NCBI GenBank assembly: GCA_936931335.1
Contig: CAKZIH010000306.1
Location: 1-15,554, forward strand
From: an uncultured Nostocoides sp.
Lineage (GTDB): Bacteria > Actinomycetota > Actinomycetes > Actinomycetales > Dermatophilaceae
Reading direction: 5' to 3'
Length of the DNA: 15,554 nucleotides
Part shown: piece after piece, positions 1 to 7,036 of the stretch
How the letters are laid out: every line of letters begins with the position of its first letter
Position numbering within the stretch: position 1 is the first letter of the stretch
Notes under the pieces: model-generated
Databases searched by the model: none
Told to the model about the DNA's origin: nothing
What the model saw: the letters and a program-made list of their open reading frames with translations, nothing else
Made by a program: the position numbers and the translations under genes

Positions 1-15
1 TGGCGGCCTGCGAGG

Positions 16-1179
16 TCAGCGCATCGGGGACCAGGTGCGGGCCACTCGGGCGGCGCGAGCGCGCAGCGTGCCGACCGGGTCGGCGAACGCGGCCAGCTGT
101 TGCGCCGGGTCGCTGGCCACGGCATACATCCCGGACAGACCGACCGACATCCCCTCACGGCGGCCGATGAGGACCTGCCCGGCGATAACCAGGGCCGGCG
201 TGCCGGTGGCCAGGGCCGCCGCGGCCACCCCGGCAACCACCTTGCCGCGCAGGCTCTGCCAGTCGAAACTGCCCTCCCCGGTGACCACCAGATCGGCGGC
301 GGCGACCAGGTCGGCGAAACCGACCGCCTCGAGGACCAGGTCGACCCCGCTGCGGCGGCGCCCGCCGAGCAGGAAGAGCCCGAAACCCAGCCCCCCGGCG
401 GCGCCCGCACCCGGCTCCTTGTCCAACCGGCGCGGTGCCCCGGTGAGCAGATCGGCCGGCGGTGGCACGCGGCGCCACAGCAGGTCGGCGTAATGACCCA
501 GGGCGTCCTCCAGGGCCTGTGCCACCTGGGGTGAGGCGCCCTTCTGCGGTCCGAAGACGGCGCTGGCGCCCTGCAATCCGAGCAGGGGATTGTCGACATC
601 GGTGGCGGCGACGATCTCCACGTCCCGCCAGTCGCGACGCACCTGGGCCAGGCCGGCGAGCGCCTCGGCGTCGAGGGCGCGCAACGCCATACCGCCGGCG
701 GCGAGGTCGCCCGGGCTTCCCGCGCCGAGCGCCGCGAGCATCCCCGCTCCGCCGTCATTGGTGCCGCTGCCGCCCAGACCGACGACGATGCGGGTGGCCC
801 CGGCCGCTCGGGCCGCCAGCAGCAGTTGGCCGACGCCATAGGTACTCGTGCGGGCGGGGTCGCGCTCGTCCGCGGAGAGCAGGTGCAGGCCGGCCGCCTG
901 CGCCGATTCCACGTATGCGGTGACCTCCTCCGCCTGTTGGACGAGCAGCACCCCGGCGGGGACGTCCCGGCCTAGCGGATCGCGCACCGTGGTGGCGATC
1001 ATCTGCCCGTCCAGGGCCGAGGAGAGCACATCGAGGAACCCCGGCCCGCCATCGGAGAGCGGCAACAGCGTGAGGCGGTCGTGCGGCGCGGCATCCGCCC
1101 AACCGGCGGCCATCGCCTCGGCGGCCGCAATGGCCGTCAGGGTGCCGGTGAAGCAGTCAGGAGCCAGGACGACGTGCAC
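16..1179 (-). CDS. glycerate 2-kinase (GlxK/GarK family)
   Basis: Predicted cytoplasmic kinase that phosphorylates D-glycerate with ATP, giving 2-phosphoglycerate (glyoxylate and serine/glycerate salvage). The 387-residue length is normal for the family. Visible family motifs are an N-terminal APDCFTGTLTA (residues 6-16, an APDSFKGSLSA variant), the glycine-rich VGLGGSGTNDGGAG (133-146), ATDVDNPLLG (192-201) with FGPQKGA (209-215), PGAGAAGGLG (256-265), and VTGEGSFDWQSLRGK (299-313) near the C terminus. The start is GTG at 1179. No Shine-Dalgarno sequence precedes it; instead TAACCT lies 6 nt upstream, which suggests a leaderless mRNA. It is divergent from nadA, and the two share about 137 bp of upstream DNA. 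The downstream neighbour is outside the window. Family assignment is secure; the exact phosphorylation position (2- versus 3-) is inferred from the family. Confidence 0.93.
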   Translation of the reverse strand: MHVVLAPDCFTGTLTAIAAAEAMAAGWADAAPHDRLTLLPLSDGGPGFLDVLSSALDGQMIATTVRDPLGRDVPAGVLLVQQAEEVTAYVESAQAAGLHLLSADERDPARTSTYGVGQLLLAARAAGATRIVVGLGGSGTNDGGAGMLAALGAGSPGDLAAGGMALRALDAEALAGLAQVRRDWRDVEIVAATDVDNPLLGLQGASAVFGPQKGASPQVAQALEDALGHYADLLWRRVPPPADLLTGAPRRLDKEPGAGAAGGLGFGLFLLGGRRRSGVDLVLEAVGFADLVAAADLVVTGEGSFDWQSLRGKVVAGVAAAALATGTPALVIAGQVLIGRREGMSVGLSGMYAVASDPAQQLAAFADPVGTLRARAARVARTWSPMR

Positions 1180-1185
1180 GGCGGC

Positions 1186-1191
1186 AGGTTA
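1186..1191 (-). promoter_or_regulatory. -10-like box for glycerate kinase (leaderless)
   Basis: TAACCT (TANNNT) on the minus strand, separated by 6 nt from the GTG start at 1179. That spacing puts the predicted transcription start on or next to the start codon. No clear -35 element is visible. Confidence 0.5.
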
Positions 1192-1303
1192 ACGCCGAGC
1201 GGCCGCTTGGCGGGGGCGGCTGCCGCGTGCCACGCGCCGAGCCGGGGTCGTGAGTGCCGATACGGGTGCGGATCGCGAGCCGCCCGCGGCGGGTGGGGCG
1301 GCA

Positions 1304-1309
1304 TACCAT
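1304..1309 (+). promoter_or_regulatory. -10-like box for nadA (leaderless)
   Basis: TACCAT (TANNNT) lies 7 nt before the ATG at 1317, and no ribosome-binding site separates them. This supports 1317 rather than the in-frame GTG at 1254 as the nadA start, because the GTG lies upstream of the promoter element. Confidence 0.55.
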
Positions 1310-1316
1310 CGCCGGT

Positions 1317-2498
1317 ATGACGACCACCGCACCGTTGCCGCTACTCGTGCTCGGTCAGGGCCGGGAACTGCATACCGAACGCGGAGTGGAGTGCCCGGGT
1401 GAGCTGCCGGCCGCTTCCGACCCGGATCTGGTGGCCCGGGCCCAGGCGGCCAAGGCGGCGCTCGGCGATCGGGTCTTCGTACTAGGACACCACTACCAGC
1501 GCGACGAGGTCATCCAGTTCGCGGACACCACCGGGGACAGCTTCAAGTTGGCGCGGGAAGCGGCGGCGCGGCCGGACGCGCCATACATCGTGTTCTGCGG
1601 GGTGCACTTCATGGCCGAGTCGGCCGACATCCTCACCAGCCACGAGCAGACCGTGATCCTGCCCGACCTGGCCGCGGGTTGTTCGATGGCCGATATGGCG
1701 CAGATCAGCCAGGTCGAGGACGCCTGGGCGGACCTGCAGGCCGCGGGGGTCGCCGATGCTACCGTGCCGGTCACCTATATGAACTCCTCCGCCGCGATCA
1801 AGGGGTTCACCGGGTGCCACGGCGGGACGATCTGCACCTCCTCCAACGCCAAGACGGCGCTGACCTGGGCGTTCGCGCAGCGTGGCGGCAGCGAGGGCAA
1901 GGTGCTCTTCCTGCCCGACCAGCACCTGGGCCGCAACACCTATGTCCGTGACCTCGGCGGCCGCCTGGAGGAATGCGTGGTCTTCGACCCGCACAAGCCG
2001 GGCGGCGGGCTGAGTCCGCAGCAGTTGCGCGAGGCGCGGATGATCCTGTGGCGCGGGCACTGCTCGGTGCACGGCCGGTTCAGCGTGGAGGCCGTCGAGA
2101 CCGCGCGCCGAGAGATCCCGGACGTCAATGTGATCGTCCACCCCGAATGCCGATATGAGGTGGTCGAACTCGCGGACTATGTCGGCTCCACGGAGAAGAT
2201 CATCAAGACCATCGCGGCCGCCCCGGCGGGCAGCGCGTGGGTCGTGGGGACGGAGCTCAACCTGGTGCGGCGCCTGGCGCAGCAGTTCCCGGACAAGCGG
2301 ATTGCGTTCTTGGAGAAGAACGTCTGCTACTGCTCAACGATGAACCGGATCGACCTGCCGCACCTGGTCTGGGCGTTGGAATCCCTGGTTGACGGGCGGG
2401 TGGTCAATCCGATCCGGGTTGATCCCACCGTTGCCCGGCACGCCCGTTCGGCGCTGGACCAGATGCTGCAGTTGCCCGGCGAGACCCACAAGGACTGA
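1317..2498 (+). CDS. nadA: quinolinate synthase A
   Basis: Condenses iminoaspartate with dihydroxyacetone phosphate to make quinolinate, in the de novo NAD pathway; a cytoplasmic [4Fe-4S] enzyme. From the ATG at 1317 it is 393 residues, the long Bacillus/actinobacterial class. The three expected cluster cysteines are visible: C122 in DLAAGCSMAD, C249 in WRGHCSVH, and C337 or C339 in KNVCYCSTMNRI. The spacing to C339 (127 and 90 residues) resembles the B. subtilis enzyme. Other family motifs are HHYQRDEV (58-65), MNSSAAIKG (155-163), CTSSNA (173-178) and the HPECRYEVV region (275-283). A GTG at 1254 would add 21 Arg-rich residues not typical of the family and lies upstream of the predicted promoter. 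nadB and nadC, usual operon partners, do not follow. Confidence 0.95.
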   Translation: MTTTAPLPLLVLGQGRELHTERGVECPGELPAASDPDLVARAQAAKAALGDRVFVLGHHYQRDEVIQFADTTGDSFKLAREAAARPDAPYIVFCGVHFMAESADILTSHEQTVILPDLAAGCSMADMAQISQVEDAWADLQAAGVADATVPVTYMNSSAAIKGFTGCHGGTICTSSNAKTALTWAFAQRGGSEGKVLFLPDQHLGRNTYVRDLGGRLEECVVFDPHKPGGGLSPQQLREARMILWRGHCSVHGRFSVEAVETARREIPDVNVIVHPECRYEVVELADYVGSTEKIIKTIAAAPAGSAWVVGTELNLVRRLAQQFPDKRIAFLEKNVCYCSTMNRIDLPHLVWALESLVDGRVVNPIRVDPTVARHARSALDQMLQLPGETHKD

Positions 2499-2534
2499 GG
2501 GTCCGCGCACCCGAGTCCCGCCTGTCCCCCGCGC

Positions 2535-2629
2535 CGAACTCATGCGTTATCCACAAAGTCACGCGCTATACCGCGTGAGTTCGTGGATAACGCGCGAGTT
2601 CGTGGGTAGCGTGCGACCTCGTGGGTGGC
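2535..2629. repeat. left palindromic repeat array (hairpin plus 19-bp tandem units)
   Basis: An imperfect palindrome: the arm 2535-2565 pairs with 2572-2602 at 27 of 31 positions around a 6-nt loop CTATAC. It can also be read as degenerate 19-bp units. Three lie head-to-tail on the plus strand at 2573-2591 (GCGTGAGTTCGTGGATAAC), 2592-2610 and 2611-2629, and two related units point the other way in the left arm. The 52 bases at 2535-2586 match 3749-3800 at 47 positions. The array begins 37 bases after the nadA stop codon and ends 3 bases before the stop codon of the minus-strand endonuclease-like gene. The hairpin could act as a transcription terminator for both convergent genes, but it has no U-tract. 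Confidence 0.85.
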
Positions 2630-2632
2630 GCG

Positions 2633-3653
2633 TCAGGGCAGGTAGAGCCCCGGCACCGGGCGTAGGGGCCGCAGGAGGACGCCGGGCGGGAATCGTTGGA
2701 CCAGATCGGCGAAGAGCGCCGCGGGCTGCCCTACCTCCCGCTTTCCCCGATGACGCACCCACACCTGCCGGTCCGCCAGCGCCTGATCGCGACGGCTTTC
2801 CCGGTAGAGGACCGCGGCCGGGTCGCTCGAGTCCCCCGAACCGTACTTGTCGACCCCGTCGTACTCCTCGGCAATGACCCGCCGGTCGTGCGGGTCGCCG
2901 CGTAAGTCCGCCAACCGCCAGGCGATGTCGGGATAGAAGCAGCCGAGGTCCGTCACGACCTCCAGTTGCAGGATCGGGCGCGGCAACCCACGGGAAAGCG
3001 CGATCCACCGCACCCGGGACTCCCCCGCGGACTCCGCGAACCCGTCGGCCGCCGCGAGTACGGCGCGGGCCCGAGCCACCCCGCGGGCCCCATTCCGCAG
3101 GGCCAGCCGCTCAGTCAGCAGCCGCCGTATGTCGTCCTGCCGCCGCTGGGACTCCATCCGTTCGAAGCGGCTAACCTCCGCCAGCGCCCACAGTCCACTG
3201 TCGGCCAGTGCCAACCCGTGGCCGGATGGGCCCAGGCCAGGCAGTCGAGGATGGTGCGCTCGGGTGAGGTCACCGCCGTGCCGGCGACCTCGACGATCTC
3301 CTTGTCGGCCACGGCGGCAATGTGCTGACGAACGCCGCGCATGCGGGCGTGCCGAGCTGGGCGGGTCAGGTGCACGTTGCCGTCCCAGGTGCCGACAACG
3401 TAGCCATGCAGCCGCGCCGCGGTGAGGTGGCTGACCACATACGGGGACGTGAGTCCGGCGACGACGGCCCGCACGGCGGCGATTTCGGCGTGCGCTTGGG
3501 CCGCCCAGGCGGGCCCGGCCGGCAGCGGCGCGACATAGGCGCCCCGGCGTACCCGGTCCAAGCGCCCGACCGGAGCCGACTGTGCGCAGCCGCCCACCCC
3601 ACCTCCCGGGTCAGCACCACAGCCGGTATGCCGCTCGTCCCAGGAGTGCTCAT
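2633..3653 (-). pseudogene. frameshifted AbiEi-like / DUF559 endonuclease-like protein
   Basis: Three reading-frame segments together form one protein of about 340 residues, normal for actinobacterial proteins with an N-terminal AbiEi-type winged helix and a C-terminal DUF559/Vsr-like nuclease domain. Frame 1 starts at ATG 3653 (GTG 3656 is also possible) and gives LTREVGWAAAHSRLRSGAW. After a -1 shift near 3555-3557 the frame continues RVRRGAYVAP through VTSPERTILDCL. After a second -1 shift near 3214-3217 it resumes as LALADSGL and runs to the TGA at 2633. In the reconstructed numbering the nuclease-like core is intact: E212 (ESRVRW), D243 (FYPDIAW), E264 and K270 (EEYDGVDKY), a PD-(D/E)XK-like pattern. 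Each shift is repaired by one extra base in a C or G run, so either true decay or homopolymer sequencing error is possible. The gene is bracketed by related palindromic arrays. Its molecular target is unknown. Confidence 0.75.
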
Positions 3654-3748
3654 CACCCGAGCCTGGGCGGCGAGCTTGCCTATGACAAGGTCGGCGGTCG
3701 CGGGGTGTGGATACCGGCATACCGGCCTCGCCCGGCTGGGGATGACGA

Positions 3749-3827
3749 CGAACTCACGCTTTATCCACGAAGTCGCGCGCTATAACGCGTGAGTTCGTGG
3801 GTGGCGCCGCGACCTCGCGGGCTGCAG
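3749..3827. repeat. right palindromic repeat array, related to the array at 2535-2629
   Basis: Contains a perfect 11-bp inverted repeat, CGAACTCACGC (3749-3759) and GCGTGAGTTCG (3787-3797), and a nested imperfect hairpin with the loop CTATAA. The 52 bases at 3749-3800 are in the same orientation as, and 47/52 identical to, 2535-2586. A further degenerate unit with a CGACCTCGCGGG core follows to about 3827. It lies about 95 bases upstream of the endonuclease-like start codon and ends about 10 bases before the dipeptidase stop codon. It is less symmetric than the left copy. A role as terminator, promoter-proximal operator or transposition remnant cannot be told from sequence. Confidence 0.8.
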
Positions 3828-3837
3828 CCGAGCCTGA

Positions 3838-5199
3838 TCAGGCGCCGAGGGTGCCGATGCGGGCCAGCAGGGCGGCCTCGGCGACGCAGACCTTCTCGAA
3901 CTCGCCCAGGTGCAGGGATTCATTGGCGCCGTGGGCGCGGGTGTCGGGGTCTTCCACCCCGGTGATCAGCAGCGCGGCGTCGGGGAAGCGCTCGGCGAAG
4001 GCCGCGACGAACGGGATCGACCCACCCACGCCGATATCCACCGGCTCGCGTCCCCAGGCGTCGGCGAAGGCCGCGCGAGCCGCGTCATAGATGGGCCCGG
4101 TGGCGTCCGCGGCGAAACCGGCGCCCTGGTCGTCCAGGGTCACCTCGACCTGCGCCCCCCACGGGGCGTGCTCGCGCAGATGCTCGGCCAGGAGTTCGTA
4201 TGCCGCCATCGGGTCTTGCGTGGGCGCCAGCCGCATGGACACCTTGGCTGAGGCCACGGGGACCAGCGTGTTGGACGCGGTCGCCACCGAGGGGGCGTCG
4301 ACGCCGATCGTGGTGATCGACGGCTGGGTCCAGATCCGCTCCAGCAGCGGCCCGGAGCCGATGGTCTGCACGCCCTCGAGCAGGCCGGATTCGGCGCGCA
4401 GGCGCGCCTCGTCATATGGCAGCGCGGCGGCGGGCGCGGAATCCAGGCCGGTCACGGCCACCTCGCCCGAGTCGGTATGCAGCGTGGCCAGCAGCCGGAT
4501 CAGCGCGGTGATGGCGTCGGGCACGGCGCCGCCGAACATCCCCGAATGGATTCCATGCGAAAGCGTGCGAACGGTGACCACGACCCGGATCAGGCCGCGC
4601 AGGGTGGTGGTCAGTGCCGGCTCCCCGATGGCCCAGTTCGTCGAATCGGCGAGCACGATGGCGTCGGCGGCGAGCTTGTCCCCGTGGGCGGCCAGGGTGG
4701 CCGGCAGCGAGTCGGAGCCGATCTCCTCCTCGCCCTCGACGAAGAGGACAACGGTCACCGGCAGGTCGTCGCCGTGCGCGCGCAGGGCCGCCACATGGGC
4801 CATGATCCCGGCCTTGTCATCGGCCGCGCCGCGACCATAGAGCCGGCCATCGCGCTCAGTGGGCTCGAATGGCGCGCTCTCCCAGTCGCTCTCCTGTCCC
4901 GGCGGCTGCACGTCGTGGTGGGCATAGAGGAGCACGGTCGGCGCCCCCGCCGGGCCCTCCTTGCGAGCGATAACCGCCGGGCAACCCCCTTCGCGCACGA
5001 TGTGCGCCGTGCAGCCCTCGGCCTCCAGTAGCGCCCGGGTCGCCTCGGCGCTGCGCTCCACCGCATCCTGGTCGAAGGCATCCAAGGACACGCTCGGGAT
5101 GCGGGTCAGCGCCTCGAGATCGGCCCGGATGCCGGGCATCAGATCGTGGACGCGAGAGCGCAGAGTGGGCAGGTCGGGCAGGTTCGCTGGCTGGCTCAC
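3838..5199 (-). CDS. M20-family dipeptidase (carnosinase/ArgE/DapE superfamily)
   Basis: A di-zinc peptidase expected to hydrolyse dipeptides in the cytoplasm; no signal peptide is visible. At 453 residues it has the usual length for M20 dipeptidases. All expected ligands can be placed: H94 and D96 in YAHHDVQPP, bridging D127 in GRGAADDKAG, catalytic base E158 and ligand E159 in EGEEEIGS, D185 in LADSTNW, and H423 in AHGANES near the C terminus. The lid/dimerisation domain starts around TLSHGIHSGMFGG (212-224). The start is GTG at 5199, with TAGAGT 6 nt upstream and no Shine-Dalgarno, so a leaderless message is likely. It is divergent from the DUF3043 gene and convergent with the endonuclease island. 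Substrate specificity (cytosolic dipeptides versus acyl-amino acids) cannot be decided; the peptidase family is clear. Confidence 0.92.
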   Translation of the reverse strand: MSQPANLPDLPTLRSRVHDLMPGIRADLEALTRIPSVSLDAFDQDAVERSAEATRALLEAEGCTAHIVREGGCPAVIARKEGPAGAPTVLLYAHHDVQPPGQESDWESAPFEPTERDGRLYGRGAADDKAGIMAHVAALRAHGDDLPVTVVLFVEGEEEIGSDSLPATLAAHGDKLAADAIVLADSTNWAIGEPALTTTLRGLIRVVVTVRTLSHGIHSGMFGGAVPDAITALIRLLATLHTDSGEVAVTGLDSAPAAALPYDEARLRAESGLLEGVQTIGSGPLLERIWTQPSITTIGVDAPSVATASNTLVPVASAKVSMRLAPTQDPMAAYELLAEHLREHAPWGAQVEVTLDDQGAGFAADATGPIYDAARAAFADAWGREPVDIGVGGSIPFVAAFAERFPDAALLITGVEDPDTRAHGANESLHLGEFEKVCVAEAALLARIGTLGA

Positions 5200-5205
5200 G
5201 CGTCG

Positions 5206-5211
5206 ACTCTA
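5206..5211 (-). promoter_or_regulatory. -10-like box for the dipeptidase gene (leaderless)
   Basis: TAGAGT on the minus strand, 6 nt from the GTG start at 5199. It lies only 15 bases from the opposing box at 5227-5232, so the two divergent promoters physically overlap and may interfere with each other. Confidence 0.5.
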
Positions 5212-5226
5212 ACCAGCGGCGGCGAT

Positions 5227-5232
5227 TACAGT
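5227..5232 (+). promoter_or_regulatory. -10-like box for the DUF3043 gene (leaderless)
   Basis: TACAGT on the plus strand, 7 nt from the GTG start at 5240. TCGACT at 5203-5208 is a possible weak -35 with an 18-bp spacer. Confidence 0.5.
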
Positions 5233-5239
5233 TGCCGCC

Positions 5240-5821
5240 GTGTTCGGACGCAAGGACAAGGTCGTCGACGACCCCGCCCCCCAGGTGACCACCCAGCCGC
5301 CACCCCGGCCGGGTGCCAAGAACCGACCCACTCCCAAGCGTCGGGAGCAGGAGGCGGCGCGCAAGCAGCCGCTCATCGTCACCGACCGCAAGGCGGCCCG
5401 CTTGGCCGAGCGCGCCAAGCGGATGGAGAGCGGGGCCAGGACCCGCGAAGCGATGGTCACCGGGGACGACCGCTACCTGCCCAACCGCGACAAGGGCCCG
5501 GTGCGCCGGTTTGTCCGCGACAGCGTCGACGCCCGGTGGAATCTGGCGGAGTTCCTGCTTCCGCTGATGGTGCTCACCCTGGCGCTGCAGTTCATCCGCG
5601 CCGAGTGGGCGACCATGGTCTTCCTGCTCGTGTATGCGCTGATCGTGATCGCGATCCTCGACGGTTTCCTCGCCTGGCGGCGGATCAAGTCGCGCCTGCG
5701 CGCGAAGTTTCCCGACGCCCCGACCCGGGGCCTCGGCGGGTATGCCGCGATGCGCATGATGCAGATGCGCCGCCTGCGTATGCCGCGACCCATGGTCGCG
5801 CGCGGCGAGCACCCCGCCTGA
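5240..5821 (+). CDS. DUF3043 family two-helix membrane protein
   Basis: A 193-residue protein matching the actinobacterial DUF3043 pattern; its function is not known. The N-terminal 90 residues are hydrophilic and Lys/Arg/Pro-rich, beginning MFGRKDK and including KNRPTPKRREQEAARKQPL. They carry the motif TGDDRYLPNRDKGPVRRFVRD (residues 74-94), which I recognise as characteristic of the family. Two membrane segments follow, roughly 103-119 and 125-145, separated by a short RAEW turn. The tail is Arg/Met-rich (RRIKSRLRAKFP and later MRMMQMRRLRMPRP) and probably cytoplasmic. The start is GTG at 5240, chosen because the N terminus MFGRK fits and TACAGT stands 7 nt upstream. It ends convergently with gcvT, 67 bases away. 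Confidence 0.85.
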   Translation: MFGRKDKVVDDPAPQVTTQPPPRPGAKNRPTPKRREQEAARKQPLIVTDRKAARLAERAKRMESGARTREAMVTGDDRYLPNRDKGPVRRFVRDSVDARWNLAEFLLPLMVLTLALQFIRAEWATMVFLLVYALIVIAILDGFLAWRRIKSRLRAKFPDAPTRGLGGYAAMRMMQMRRLRMPRPMVARGEHPA

Positions 5822-5854
5822 GCTCACCCCCGCCTGAGTTATCACCGGCCGGGA

Positions 5855-5874
5855 CCGGGCGGACAGTCGCCCGG
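5855..5874. terminator. GC-rich hairpin between convergent DUF3043 and gcvT genes
   Basis: A perfect 7-bp stem, CCGGGCG / CGCCCGG, with a 6-nt loop GACAGT, lies midway in the 67-bp convergent gap. There is no U-tract on either strand, so it would be an actinobacterial-style, non-canonical or Rho-assisted terminator for both genes. Confidence 0.45.
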
Positions 5875-5888
5875 CCGCGGCCCGGCGT

Positions 5889-6998
5889 TCAGCCCTCGCG
5901 GACCTGAACCTCGACGAAGGGCGGCTTGACGACCCGCGCGGCAACGGCTCGCCCGCGCACGTCGATGGTGACCTCTGAGCCCACCTCGACCGAGCGCTCC
6001 AGCAGCGCCAAGGCGATGCCCTGCTTGCGGGTCGGCGAGAAGGTGCCCGAGGTGACCTCCCCGACCTCGGCGCCATCGGCGTCCTGCACGGCGCAGTGCG
6101 AGCGCGGAATGCCGCGACCGGTCACCTCCAGTCCGCGCAGCAACCGGGAGGTCTTCGCGGCCCGCTGCTCGGTCAGCGCCTCGCGCCCCCAGAACTGCGG
6201 CTTGTTCCAGCCCACCGCCCAGGCCGCGCCGGCCATCACCGGGGTGATCTGCGCCGACAACTCGAAGCCGTGCAGCGGATAGCCCATCTCGGTGCGCAGG
6301 GTGTCGCGGGCGCCGAGGCCACACGGCATACCGCCCTGGTCGGCGACGGCGGCGGCGAGGGCATCCCAGAGGGCCGGCGCATCGTCCCACTCGGGCACCA
6401 ATTCGTAGCCGCGCTCGCCGGTATACCCGGTGCGGCAGACGATGACCGGACGGCCCTGCCAGGTCGCCTCGACGAAGGACATGTACTCATGCCCGGTGGG
6501 CAGGTCCAGCGCGGCGAGCACCTCGTCGCTGCGGGTGCCCTGGACGGCGATCACGCCATACCGCTCGTGCAGGTTCTCCACGTGGACGCCCTCGGGCGCG
6601 GACTGCGCCAGCAGTTCGACCACCCGGGCGGTGTTGGCGGCATTCGGGATGAGGAAGACGTCCTCGTCGCTGCGCAGATAGGCGATCAGGTCATCGACCA
6701 CGCCACCCGATGAGTCGCAGCACAGCGTGTACTGCGCCTTGCCGGGCTCGATGCGGCCCAGGTCATTGGTCAGGCAGGAGTTCACATAGTCGGCCGCACC
6801 GGGGCCGCTGACCCGCGCCTTGCCCAGGTGGGAGACGTCGAACATGCCGACGCGTTCCCGCACCGCGGTGTGCTCGGCGATGACGCCGCCGCCGGGATAT
6901 TCGATCGGCATCGTCCAGCCGCCGAAGTCGGCCATCTTGGCGCCGAGGGCGAGGTGACGCTCGTGCAGCGGGGAACGCAGCAGGTCAGCAGAGTCCAT
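5889..6998 (-). CDS. gcvT: glycine cleavage system T protein (aminomethyltransferase)
   Basis: Transfers the methylene group from the aminomethyl-lipoyl arm of GcvH to tetrahydrofolate, releasing ammonia; cytoplasmic. At 369 residues it has the normal length. Key features are FGGWTMPIEYPGG (25-37), FDVSHLGK (53-60), the catalytic aspartate D102 in GGVVDDLIAY, RTGYTGERGYEL (substrate/folate-binding region), GARDTLRTEMGYPLHG, and the C-terminal EVTSGTFSPTRKQGIALAL barrel-domain signature. The start is ATG at 6998, with TAGCGT 6 nt upstream and no Shine-Dalgarno. That leaves no room for a leader riboswitch. gcvH and gcvP are not adjacent. It is divergent from pepA, an arrangement also found around gcvT and pepB of M. 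tuberculosis. Regeneration of the lipoyl arm would need LpdA, encoded nearby. Confidence 0.95.
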   Translation of the reverse strand: MDSADLLRSPLHERHLALGAKMADFGGWTMPIEYPGGGVIAEHTAVRERVGMFDVSHLGKARVSGPGAADYVNSCLTNDLGRIEPGKAQYTLCCDSSGGVVDDLIAYLRSDEDVFLIPNAANTARVVELLAQSAPEGVHVENLHERYGVIAVQGTRSDEVLAALDLPTGHEYMSFVEATWQGRPVIVCRTGYTGERGYELVPEWDDAPALWDALAAAVADQGGMPCGLGARDTLRTEMGYPLHGFELSAQITPVMAGAAWAVGWNKPQFWGREALTEQRAAKTSRLLRGLEVTGRGIPRSHCAVQDADGAEVGEVTSGTFSPTRKQGIALALLERSVEVGSEVTIDVRGRAVAARVVKPPFVEVQVREG

Positions 6999-7004
6999 GA
7001 CGAG

Positions 7005-7010
7005 ACGCTA
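7005..7010 (-). promoter_or_regulatory. -10-like box for gcvT (leaderless)
   Basis: TAGCGT on the minus strand, 6 nt from the ATG at 6998. The opposing pepA box begins 15 bases away, so the gcvT/pepA divergent promoters overlap back to back within a 38-bp intergenic gap. Confidence 0.5.
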
Positions 7011-7024
7011 CCGCGCAGCCGAAG

Positions 7025-7030
7025 TAGATT
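7025..7030 (+). promoter_or_regulatory. -10-like box for pepA (leaderless)
   Basis: TAGATT on the plus strand, 6 nt from the GTG at 7037. It probably drives the pepA-lpdA part of the operon, and perhaps sucB as well. Confidence 0.5.
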
Positions 7031-7036
7031 GCCGGG

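Noticed and set aside
1150..1179. Glycerate kinase might be inactive because its first motif reads DCFTGTLTA instead of DSFKGSLSA
   Set aside because: All later motifs are intact, and I recall this variant in actinobacterial homologues, so it is probably a subfamily feature.
1254..1316. N-terminal extension of nadA from the GTG at 1254
   Set aside because: It adds an Arg-rich segment not typical of the family, and a -10-like box at 1304-1309 would lie inside it. ATG 1317 fits better.
2573..2629. CRISPR array from the 19-bp tandem units
   Set aside because: The units are contiguous without spacers, degenerate, and no cas gene is present.
2535..3827. Origin of replication or plasmid origin, because of the DnaA-box-like sequences
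   Set aside because: Only three such sites occur, there is no AT-rich unwinding region, and no dnaA, dnaN, rep or par gene is near. The flanking genes are ordinary metabolic genes.
2535..3827. Insertion sequence or transposon
   Set aside because: No transposase or integrase is encoded, the flanking copies are direct rather than terminal inverted repeats, and I could not see a target-site duplication. A non-classical mobile cassette remains possible and is listed as a finding.
6999..7036. Glycine riboswitch upstream of gcvT
   Set aside because: The intergenic gap is only 38 bp and gcvT appears leaderless, so no space exists for an aptamer.
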